A DNA stretch of 64,000 nt from Alisma plantago-aquatica (Eukaryota > Streptophyta > Magnoliopsida > Alismatales > Alismataceae), in assembly GCA_963693085.1 (NCBI GenBank), contig OY856409.1, positions 239,188,558-239,252,557 of the forward strand, in the 5' to 3' direction. A model generated the notes under the pieces. That model made no database searches. It was not told where the DNA came from and was given only the letters and a program-made list of their open reading frames with translations. Shown here in pieces: positions 23,417 to 34,813 of the stretch (positions are counted from its first letter, which is position 1; every line of letters begins with the position of its first letter). The translations under genes and the position numbers were made by a program.

Positions 23417-24356
23417 TGTAACATCCTCAATTTCATAGCATATGTAAGCCTTTAATGTGGGGGTTTTCTAGTAAAGGAATGTCAAGGGATGCAATGAACC
23501 TAACCATGGTTAGGTATGTAATTAAGTTCACAAAATGTGTAATACAAGCCATCTGATCAACCAATACACACATAATAACTTAAATGTGTATGATTGTAGT
23601 CAGTTGTATATGAATATAAATGAATTATTCTTGTGAACAATAATGTGATGATTATATATAATATGAAGACTTGAGTTACTGGTTTGAAATCTAGACCAAC
23701 TTAGGTCTCATGATTAAGGAAATAAAGTAATGTTGGCCTAAGGTATCATATAAAAGCTTCCGTTGAGTGAATATTGCTTCATGTTTTAGTTCCATAATCG
23801 AGAATAGATATTGGACCTTTTAAAAGACCAGAGAATGGTTTGGGGCCCCTAGAACCTTTTTCAATCATGATTGAACCAATTAAGATTCACAAATGGGTCC
23901 TGGAAGTACAAAATTGGGAATATAGCATGTATCCCTCATAATAAGTGTTGATAATAATTTTAGTAGATGTTTGATTAGAATATAAGATGGTGGGAGAAAT
24001 TTTAGATGATTTTGATGTATATAGTGGCCTAGGTAATTAAATTAGTAATTATAATGTTTTTATTTAAAAGACATGTTTGGAGTGTTTGTACACCTAGTTT
24101 TTACTTAAAATCTTGCTCATATGAAGTTGATGATAATATAGTATTTACCCTAAAATATGAAGTCAAACTGAGCTGTAGAGTGGGCTGTATAAATATTTCT
24201 TATATTTGAAGTTTTATCAAAAAGAAGAAGAAAAAGAAAATAAAAAGGGGGGGGACCCCAGTCCGTGTGAACTGGAGGTCGCGACCCCTATTTTCAGGGT
24301 CCGAGCAAAGCCTCCTTGAAGGGAGGAATCCGCACAACCGTCTTCGGACCGGAGGC

Positions 24357-24364
24357 TATAAAAA
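24357..24364 (+). promoter_or_regulatory. TATA box, T LTR 1
   Basis: TATAAAAA in a GC-rich block about 940 bp into the LTR, preceded by hairpin-forming sequence. Transcription would start some 30 bp downstream, leaving about 3.5 kb of LTR in the transcript. Confidence 0.65.
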
Positions 24365-27021
24365 CAGCACAAATCTCTAGGGTAGGCTGTCACACGCCTA
24401 GATCTAGGGTTTAACACAAATCAGTGAAGTAGAAAAGGAGATTGAGGGGGGGATGGATAGGCCGACTATAGGCGGCGGCTATCGATTCTTCCACTTTGAC
24501 CTTTGATCGTGCCCCCTTCCTTTACCATCGGCGGTGCCACCCATCCAAGCGAGCCAAGCCGCAGCCAAAGAGGGCTTCACCTCGCACACATATGCCATGG
24601 TCACCAGCCGCAGGGCTCTCCAAACCTCCGTTCTGTTTTGGGTGTGAAATAGGGGAAAACACCCCCTTTCCATCGGGTGAAGAAGGCGGATCCGCCTGGG
24701 CTGACGAAATTTGCTGATGCCCCTAAGCCGTTGGATCGTCTTCCGAAGGCCAACAATGGATGATGAGATAACATATTCAAAAAATCATAACTTGAGATTT
24801 CATTATCCTTTCTGGCCATATAAGGTATCAATAGAAAGCTTTTCAAAGGTACTATATTCTAAAATTATCTCCAGAATGTGATTTGGACGTATGTTATTTA
24901 TTATGTGTTGGGTAGCCAAAACTAAATGATTTTGATGTTTTGTCAATTAAAAATAGCAAACGAATTTATAAATTCATGTACATTTTATTGACTGTGTATT
25001 ATGATATTCTTAACATGATTTCAAAGCCTGATATCTATTATATGAAGTTTTATTGAGATTTTTGATATAAACCCTAATAAGGGTATTTTGGGTATTTCAC
25101 CCATGATATGATTTTTAAATGACCTGATATTTTAATACATGATCATTCCTACATTATATGAATACTTTTCTAGAGATTTGATGAAGTTTCTTGTGTTATT
25201 ATATTAGTATTTAGTTTTAGACGAGTAGCCATTATGAAAGCATAATAAATGATTATCCTGACACTATAAGTGATATATGTATGGCCAATTAGGCATGATA
25301 TTAGTAATGTGATGGTATTATACTTTGATTTCCTAATTGAGTCAGTGAATTTGGAATATGTGACTATGTTTGAGAATTATTCTCATTATATGAAATATAT
25401 GTTCATATTAGTGCATAACACGATTTATGTCTTATTTGAGTATAAAGATAATACTAATTATATAGTATGAGATTCATTTTATTTCAATGCTAAGATTTTA
25501 TGGTGATTTTAGATTAAAGTTATGTTTAGTCTAAATAAGAACCCTAAGTTGGTATATGTAGTTAGGAATATGGGGTTTTGAGATTTAGAAATAGAAAGAG
25601 AGAATATAGGCTTGGACTGATAAAACTATGATGATATCCAGGTTATTAATGTTATGGAACTTAGAATGGAGACTTCCTTATCGATGCCATATGTATAAGA
25701 GGTAAGTGGTCCATGCCCATGAGTACTCATGTTTTCAGTTCAACATGTTTACATGTCTGCTGATAAGACTTTTATAATTTATATAATTCAATGTTCTAAG
25801 ATTTTAATGAAAACAAGAATATTTTCATATCTCTATCATTATGCAAGTTCAGATATCCAAAATTTAAAATAGAGACATGTTGCTCAAAATAGTTTTGACC
25901 CATGGACCAAGTCCATGAGTAAATTAAAGAATCATGTTCCTATATGATTTCTTAGAAATGTCTGAAATTAATGAATACGATTGTAAGATAAGATATGCAA
26001 GTAATTTAGTCATACTTAGTTGGTGATTTGGGATAGCTTTGTATTGAGCATTTAAGTACACATATGTTGTGAGGATTTCTCATATTTATAGGCATAACTA
26101 TATATTATGATTCCAAGTAAAAACATGCCATTAAGATTTCATACACATGTATAGATATAACAACTAGATTCCTTAGAATGAATAATATCTAGAATTTAAT
26201 TACAATATAAGAATATGAATTTAGAATATTAAGACATGATCTACTTTTAGAGATAAAGGTACTTTTGGGATCACAATGTGTTGTAAAAATGAGTTCATGA
26301 TGGCATTATGATATAATGACACATTAAGTTATGATTAGGTTGCAATACAATATTTTATAAAATTTCTATTTTGATATTTAAGGTTTAATATGTAAGTTCA
26401 TATGTAAACTTTTATGGTAACATCATATTTTATACGAAGGATTGAACCATCTTATCAGAATTGATATTTTTAGATATGTTGTACTTATCATACTTTCATA
26501 AGCTTGACTTATGATACTTTGTACACTTAGTATTTCCATATTCATGTCAGATCGTTTCTCATAAGACATTAGACTCATTTATGATATAATTAGTATAATG
26601 AAGTAATCTTACCAAATAAGATTTTTAGAATTATGTTTACCTATATAATGAGATACATGTTCAAATCCAGCAATGAATCAAGTTTAGAATTTAAGAATAA
26701 GAGATTTAGATTCAGACTTAGACTACTCACCATGTGAGTAGCCAGATTTTGAATAGAGGTACATGATATGGGTTATAGACCCAATCTCAATTATGTTGTA
26801 ATTTGAAATACATATTCAAGTTCCATAATAGATTCATTTCAGATTTGAAAGAGCAAAGATTCAGTTTCATATTTCAGATTCAAAACTAAGTACATGTTTA
26901 GTACTCAGTTTCAGACAGATTCAGAGTTTAGTAAAGATAGACTTAAGATAATTAATTCAAAACCTTCACATGATACATTATATAATAAGTCCTCACCAGA
27001 GAGTCCCAGGACGATTCAGAG

Positions 27022-27168
27022 GGTGCACTGCGCCAGACACTGCGGGTGTCACAGAGGGAATTTATGCCAACATAGGGTGTGTTGCACCATAGAGGACACT
27101 TCGGTGTCAATAGAGGGCACGTTGTGCCAACAGAGGGTGCGTTGCACCATAGAGGACACTTTAGTGTC
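27022..27168 (+). repeat. Hairpin array, T LTR 1
   Basis: Seven short hairpins: GGTGC/GCGCC, GACAC/GTGTC, GGTGT/GCACC, GACAC/GTGTC, GGCAC/GTGCC, GGTGC/GCACC, GACAC/GTGTC. Loops are 3-5 nt. From the third on, starts are about 20 nt apart. Confidence 0.75.
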
Positions 27169-27882
27169 ACAGAGAAGGACTTATTGTATAATGGTGGCCA
27201 CAAACAGATAAAAATCATAAGTAAAAGATACTTAAGATTAGAGCATGTCTATAATCTCATCCACGAGTGTGATGAGAGGAATTCAGATAAGATATTTATG
27301 ATCCAGAGACTTTGGCATAGGCCATGAGACCTAGAGTATAGGTCTCCAGAAAAGACAGAGTAGAAACTAAGAGTTTAAGAAATGGGAGATAATATGTTTC
27401 TAGATTTAATTAGAGTTTAATGTTCATTTTATATTTATGATTTCAAGAATCTTTTGTAATATTTCAATTCTTTAGCAATGTACATTTTAGAAAACTCATG
27501 CCACTTACTCTAATGACTGTTTTTCCCAATGCATGGCTGGGGACGTGATGTCCGCATGATTCATAGCAGCTGAGGATCAAAGGAACAAGTAAAGGTTGAG
27601 GAGATTATCAAGCTTGCCTAGTGGGGTGCCATTTACCTAGACGATCCAGAGTTTTGACATATTTTCATTATGTCTAGTAGTGTTGTTAATTAGATTAGAT
27701 TTTATGGTTTAACTTGATGTAGTTTTCTGTTGATAAAAAGTATGTATGAATAAGTTTTAAAGTTATGCAAAGTGTTTCATTTGCTTTAATTGCAACGATT
27801 ATCATGTTTGTGACACTCCCAGATGAAGAAAAAAAAATTATAGCTTCCGCTCATGTGTTATGAAAATCTGGGTGTTACAATA

Positions 27883-27894
27883 TGGTATCAGAGC
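27883..27894 (+). other. PBS, T internal 1
   Basis: TGGTATCAGAGC, three bases after the LTR 1 end. Confidence 0.88.
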
Positions 27895-28613
27895 AATTTG
27901 GTAAATGGCCACTAGGAAAATGTGATTCTCATAGTCACCCTAGAGTGAAGAGGTAAGATTAGGGTTTAGGGATAGATACTATAAGAAGAATACCATAACC
28001 TAGAGTGATTATGGGTCTTAATCTTAGGATGGATAGATATCTTCGAGGTAGAAGTCATCCTTGTTTAGATCTAAATTAGTAACCTAAACCTAGCTAATGA
28101 GGTTTCTTCTCCATTCTCAGTGGTTATGGCCAGCCAATTGAGAATTAAAAAGGAATTTCATAAGCGCTAGACTTTTATGCATCTCTCCTTTCTTACTAGC
28201 CCATGTGGTATGGGACACGTGTGTTAGTGAGTTAGTGAGGGATAGCATGTCAAGATCCCGGATTTCTAGGTATGTGCCTGATCACCACATATCTAGGAAT
28301 GTAAGAGTTCCCTAAAGAACCCAAGATTAGACAACCATGTGCAACTAATGTTAGGAAGTCATGATAAGGTTGAGGTAGATGCCCTAAGTATAGAGACAAG
28401 TTTAGTTTCATAAATCCTAGGTATGAGTTGAGTAGTAGACCAATGTAATAGTTGATGAGCACATATGTTTTTTATAAAAATACATTACATATATCTTTTC
28501 ATGCAAAATCTTGAACATAAGAGTACCTTAATATATTAATTATCGATAAATGAAAAGTTTAGTAGGACCCTAAGGTAGGTAGTAGCCTAGAGAAATTTCG
28601 AGGATGAAATTTA

Positions 28614-28631
28614 TTTTAAGGTGGGTAGAAT
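28614..28631 (+). other. PPT, T internal 1
   Basis: TTTTAAGGTGGGTAGAAT immediately before LTR 2. Purine-rich with two T interruptions. Confidence 0.65.
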
Positions 28632-29573
28632 TGTAACATCCTCAATTTCATAGCATATGTAAGCCTTTAATGTGGGGTTTTCTAGTAAAGGCACGTCAAG
28701 GGATGCAATGAACCTAACCATGGCTAGGTATGTAATTAAGTTCACAAAATGTGTAATACAAGCCATCTGATCAACCAATACACACATAATAACTTAAATG
28801 TGTATGATTGTAGTCAGTTGTATATGAATATAAATGAATTATTCTTGTGAACAATAATGTGATGATTATATATAATATGAAGACTTGAGTTACTGGTTTG
28901 AACTCTAGACCAACTTAGGTCTCATTATTAAGGAAGTAAATTAATGTTGGCCTAAGTGTCATATAAAAGCTTCCGTTGAGTGAATATTGATTCATGTTTT
29001 AGTTCCATAATCGAGAATAGATATTGGACCTTTTGAAAGACCAGAGAATGGTTTGGGGGTCCTAGAACCTTTTTCAATCATGATTGAACCAATTAAGATT
29101 CACAAATGGGTCCTTGAAGTACAAAATTGGGAATATAGCATGTATCCCTCATAATAAGTGCTTATAATAATTTCAGTAGATGGCTGATTAGAATATAAGA
29201 TGGTGGGAGAAATTTTAGATGATTTTGATGTATATAGTGGCCTAGGTAATTAAATTAGTAATTATAATGTTTTTATTTAAAAGACATGTTTGGAGTGTTT
29301 GTACACCTAGTTTTTACTTAAAATCTTACTTATATGAAGTTGATGATAATATAGTATTTACCCTAAAATATGAAGTCAAACTGAGCTGTAGAGTGGCTTG
29401 TATAAATATTTCTTATATTTGAAGTTTTATAAAAAAGAAGAAGAAAAAGAAAATAAAAAGGGGGGGGGGCGACCCCAGTCCACGCGGACTGGAGGCCGCG
29501 ACCCCTGTTTTCAGGGTCCTAGCAAAGCCTCCTTGAAGGTAGGAATCCACACAGCCATCTTCGGATCAGAGGC

Positions 29574-29581
29574 TATAAAAA
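29574..29581 (+). promoter_or_regulatory. TATA box, T LTR 2
   Basis: TATAAAAA; upstream palindrome CCAGTCC-ACGC-GGACTGG at 29475-29492. Confidence 0.65.
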
Positions 29582-32249
29582 CAACACAAATCTCTAGGGT
29601 AGGCTGTCACACGCCTAGATCTAGGGTTTAACACAAATCATTGAAGTAGAAAAGGAGACCGAGGGGGATGGATAGGCTGACTATAGGCGGCGGCTATCGA
29701 TTCTTCCACTTTGACCTTTGATCGTGCCCCCTTCCTTTACCATCGGAGGTGCCACCCATCCAAGCGAGCCAAGCCGCAGCCAAAGAGGGCTTCAACTCGC
29801 GCACAGATGCCATGGTCACCAGCCGCCGGGCTCTCCAAACTGTCGTTCTGTTTTAGGCATGAAACAGGGATAAATGCCCCCTTTCGATCGGGTGAAGAAG
29901 GCGGATCCGCCTGGGCTGAGGAAATTTGCTGATGCCCCTAAGCCGTTGGATCGTCTTCCGAAGGCCAAGAATGGATGATGAGGTAACATATTCAAAAAAT
30001 CATAACTTGAGATTTCATTATCCTTTCTGGCCATATAAGGTATCAATAGAAATATTTTCAAAGGTACTATATTCTAAAAATATCTCTAGGATGTGATTTG
30101 GACGTATGTTATTTATTATGTGCTGGGTAGCCAAAACTAAATGATTTTGATGTTTTGTCAATTAAAAATAGCAAACGAATTTATAAATTCATGTACATTT
30201 TATTGAATGTGTATTATGATATTCTTAACATGATTTCAAAGCCTGATCTCTATTATATGATGTTTTATTGAGATTTTTGATATAAACCCTAATAAGGGTA
30301 TTTTGGGTATTTCACCCATGACATGATTTTTAAATGACCTGATATTTTAATACATGATCATTCCTACATTATATGAATACTTTTCTAGAGATTTGATGAA
30401 GTTTCTTGTGTTATTATATTAGTATTTAGTTTTAGATGAGTAGCCATTATGAAAGCATAATAAATGATTATCCTGACACTATAAGTGATATATGTATGGC
30501 CAATTAGGCATGATATTAGTAATGTGATGGTATTCTACTTTGATTTCCTAATTGAGTCAGTAAATTTGGAATATGTGACTATGTTTGAGAATTATTCTCA
30601 TTATATGAAATATATGTTCATATTAGTGCATACGACGATTTATGTCTTATTTGAGTATAAAGATAATACTAATTATATAGTATGAGTTTTATTTTATTCA
30701 ACGCTAAGATTTTATGGTGATTTTAGATTAAAGTTATGTTTAGTCTAAATAAGAACCCTAAGTTGGTATATGTAGTTAGGAATATGGGGTTTTGAGATTT
30801 AGAAATAGAAAGACAGAATATAGGCTTGGACTGATAAAACTATGATGATATCTAGGTTATTAAAGTTATGGAACTTAGAATGGAGACTTCCTTATTGATG
30901 CCATCTGTATAAGAGGTAAGTGGTCCATGCCCATGAGTACTCATGTTTTAAGTTCAGTATGTTTACATGTCTCCTGATAAGACTTTTATAATTTATATAA
31001 TTCAATGTTCTAAGATTTTAATGCAAACAAGAATATTTTCATATCTCTATCATTATGCAAGTTCAGATATCCAAAATCTCAAATAGAGACATGTTGCTCA
31101 AAATAGTTGTGACCCATGGACCAAGTCCATGAGTAAATTAAAGAATCATGTTCCTATAAGATTTCTTAGAAATGTTTGAAATTAATGAATAAGATTTTAA
31201 GATAAGATATGCAAGTAATTTAGTCATACTTAGTTGGTGATTTGGGATAGCTTTGTATTGAGCATTTAAGTACACATATGTTGTCAGGATTTCTCATATT
31301 TATAGGCATAACTATATATTATGATTCCAAGTAAAAACATGCCATTAAGATTTCATACATATGTATAGATATAACAACTAGATTCCTTAGAATGAATAAT
31401 ATCTAGAATTTAATTACAATATAAGAATATGAATTTTAGAATATTAAGACATGATCTAGTTTTAGAGATAAAGGTACTTTTGGGATCAAAATGTGTTGTA
31501 AAAATGAGTTCATGATGGCATTATGAGATAATGACACATTAAGTTATGATTAAGTTGCAATACAATATTTTATAAGATTTCTATTTTGATATTTAAGGTT
31601 TAATATGTAAGTTCATATGTAAAGTTTTAGGGTAACATCATATTTTATAAGAAGGATTGAACCATCTTGTCAGAATTGATATTTTTAGATATGTTGTACT
31701 TATCATACTTTCATAAGCTTGACTTATGATACTTTGTACACTTAGTATTTCTATATTCATGTCAGATCCTTTCTCATAAGACATTAGACCCATTTATGAT
31801 ATAATTAGTATAATGAAGTAATCTTACCAAATAAGAGTTTTAGAATAAGTTTTACCTAGATAATGAGATACATGTTCAAATCCAGCAATGAATCAAGTTT
31901 AGAATTTAAGAATAAGAGATTTATATTCAGACTTAGACTACTCACCATGTGAGTAGCCAGATTTTGAATAGAGGTACATGATATGGGTTATAGACCCAAT
32001 CTCAATTATGTTGTAATTTGAAATACATATTCAAGTTCCATAATAGATTCATTTCAGATTTGAAAGAGAAAAGATTCAGTTTCATATTTCAGATTTCAGA
32101 TTCAAAACTAAGTACATGTTTAGTAATCAGTTTCAGATAAGTTCAGATTCATAGTTTAGTAAAGATAGACTTAAGATAATTAATTCAAAACCTTCACATG
32201 ATACATTATATAATAAGTCCTCACCAGAGAGTCCCGGGACGATTCAGAG

Positions 32250-32396
32250 GGCGCACTGTGCCAGACACTACGAGTGTCACAGAGGGAATTTATGCCAACA
32301 GAGGGTGTGTTGCACCATAGAGGACACTTCGGTGTCAACAGAGGGCACGTTGTGCCAACAGAGGGTGCGTCGCACCATAGAGGACACTTCGGTGTC
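32250..32396 (+). repeat. Hairpin array, T LTR 2
   Basis: Hairpins start at 32250, 32264, 32304, 32323, 32344, 32364 and 32383. A degenerate one near 32284 keeps the rhythm. All seven stems pair; differences here (TACGA, GTC) fall in loops. Confidence 0.8.
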
Positions 32397-33107
32397 ACAG
32401 AGGAGGACTTATTGTATAATGGTGGCCACAAACAGATAAAAATCATAAGTAAAAGATACTTAAGATTAGAGCATGTCTATAATCTCATCCACGAGTGTGA
32501 TGAGAGGAATTCAGATAAGATATTTATGATCCAGAGACTTTGGCGTAGGCCATGAGACCTAGAGTATAGGTCTCCAGAAAAGATGAGTAGAAAATAAGAG
32601 TTTAAGAAATGAGAGATAATATGTTTCTAGATTTAAATCAGAGTTTAATGTTCATTTTATATTTATAATTTCAAGATTTTTTTGTAATATTTCAATTCTT
32701 TAGCAATGTACATTTTAGAATACTCATGCCACTTACTCTAATGACTGTTTTTCCCAATGCATGGCTGGGGACGTGATGTCCGCAGGATTCATAGAAGCTG
32801 AGGATCAAAGGATCAAGTAAAGGTTGAGGAGATTATCAAGCTTGCCTAGTGGGGTGCCATTTACCTAGACGATCCAGAGTTTTTACATCTTTTCATTATG
32901 TCTAGTAGTGTTGTTAATTAGATTAGATTTTATGGTTTAACTTGATGTAGTTTTCTGTTGATAAAAACTATGTATGAATCAGTTTTAAAGTTATGCAAAG
33001 TGTTTCATTTACTTTAATTGCAACGATTATCATGTTTGTGACACTCCCAGATGAAGAAAAAAAAATTATAGCTTCCGCTCATGTGTTATGAAAATCTGGG
33101 TGTTACA

Positions 33108-33859
33108 ATATGGTATCAGAGCAATTTGGTAAATGGCCACTAGGCAAACGTGATTCTCATAGTCACCCTAGAGTGAAGAGGTAAGATTAGGGTTTAGGGA
33201 TAGATACTATAAGAAGAATACCATAACCTAGAGTGATTATGGGTCTTAATCTTAGAATGGATAGATATCTTCGAGGTAGAAGTCATCCTTGTTTAGATCT
33301 AAATTAGTAACCTAAACCTAGCTAATGAGGTTTCTTCTCCATTTCAGTGGTTATGGCCAGCCAATTGAGAATTAAAAAGGAATTTCATAAGCACTATACT
33401 TTTATGCATCTCTCCTTTCTTACTAGCCCATGTGGTATGGGACACATGTGTTAGTGGGTTAGTGAGGGATAGCATGTCAGGATCCCGCATTTCTAGGTAT
33501 GTGCCTGATCACCACATATCTAGGAATGTAGGAGTTCCCTAAAGAACCCAAGATTAGACAACCATGTGCAACTAATGTTAGGAAGTCATGATAAGGTTGA
33601 GGTAGATGCCCTAAGTATAGAGACAAGTTTAGTTTCATAAATCCTAGGTATGAGTTGAGAAGTAGACCAAGGTAATAGTTGATGAGCACATATTGTTTTT
33701 TATAAAAATACATTTCATATATCTTTTCATGCAAAATCTTGAACATAAGAGTACCTTAATATATTAATTATCGATAAATGAAAAGTTTAGTAGAACCCTA
33801 AGGTAGGTAGTAGCCTAGAAAAATTTCGAGGATGAAATTTATTTTAAGGTGGGTAGAAT
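33108..33859 (+). other. T internal domain 2 (752 bp, non-coding)
   Basis: Same length as internals 1 and 3. Closest to internal 3 (both have GGCAAACGTGATTC and GTCAGGATCCCGC). PBS and PPT present, no gene. Confidence 0.85.
33111..33122 (+). other. PBS, T internal 2
   Basis: TGGTATCAGAGC after the LTR 2 end. Confidence 0.88.
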
Positions 33860-34805
33860 TGTAACATCCTCAATTTCATAGCATATGTAAGCCTTTAATG
33901 TGGGGTTTTCTAGTAAAGGCATGTCAAGGGATGCAATGAACCTAACCATGGCTAGGTATGTAATTAAGTTCACAAAATGTGTAATACAAACCATCTGATC
34001 AATTAATACACACATAATAACTTAAATGTGTATGATTGTAGTCAGTTGTATATGAATATAAATGAATTATTCTTGTGAACAATAATGTGATGATTATATA
34101 TAATATGAAGACTTGAGTTACTGGTTTGAACTCTAGACCAACTTAGGTCTCATTATTAAGGAAGTAAAGTAATGTTGGCCTAAGGTATCATATAAAATCT
34201 TCCGTTGAGTGAATATTGATTCATGTTTTAGTTCCATAATCGAGAATAGATATTGGACCTTTTGAAAGACCAGAGAATGGTTTGGGGGCCCTAGAACCTT
34301 TTTCAATCATGATTGAACCAATTAAGATTCACAAATGGGTCCTTGAAGTACAAAATTGGGAATATAGCATGTATCCCTCATAATAAGTGCTGATAATAAT
34401 TTTAGTAGATGGCTGATTAGAATATAAGATGGTGGGAGAAAATTTAGATGATTTTGATGTATATAGTGGCCTAGGTAATTAAATTAGTAATTATAATGTT
34501 TTTATTTAAAAGACATGTTTGGAGTGTTTGTACACCTAGTTTTTACTTAAAATCTTGCTCATATGAAGTTGATGATAATATAGTATTTACCCTAAAATAT
34601 GAAGTCAAACTGAGCTATAGAGTGGGCTGTATAAATATTTCTTATATTTGAAGTTTTATCAAAAAGAAGAAGAAAAAAAAATAAAAAAGGGGGGGGGGGG
34701 GCGACCCCAGTCCGTGCGGACTGGATTCCGCGACCCTTGTTTTCAGGGTCCGAGCAAAGCCTCCTTGAAGGGAGGAATCCACACAACTGTCTTTGGATCG
34801 GAGGC

Positions 34806-34813
34806 TATAAAAA
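34806..34813 (+). promoter_or_regulatory. TATA box, T LTR 3
   Basis: TATAAAAA; upstream perfect palindrome arms CCAGTCCG/CGGACTGG at 34707-34724. Confidence 0.65.

Larger units (their letters stand above)
23417..27879 (+). repeat. T LTR 1
   Basis: 4463 bp. The most diverged copy: an extra G in the G run near 23460, a shorter G tract before the TATA region, no 7-bp TTCAGAT duplication near 26870, and a TTTA loop where the others have TTCG in the last hairpin. Confidence 0.9.
27880..28631 (+). other. T internal domain 1 (752 bp, non-coding)
   Basis: Starts with the PBS and ends with the PPT. No frame of useful length. The last bases encode a relic NFEDEIYFKVGR (28594-28629) like the gypsy pol terminus. 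It differs from internals 2 and 3 at several sites. Confidence 0.85.
28632..33107 (+). repeat. T LTR 2
   Basis: 4476 bp. Shares TTCAGATTTCAGATTC near 32088 with LTRs 3 and 4. At some sites (TACTTTGATTTCC near 30537) it groups with LTR 1 instead. Confidence 0.9.

Noticed and set aside
24496..24717. A 73-codon plus-strand frame recurring in T LTRs 1-4 (also near 29711, 34948, 40182).
   Set aside because: It lies in the LTR promoter-leader block and its frame changes between copies by 1-bp indels (73 against 88 codons), with no recognisable domain. Recurrence is explained by the LTR repeats.
27022..27168. The hairpin array as a CRISPR array.
   Set aside because: There are no unique spacers between constant repeats, and the context is a plant LTR.
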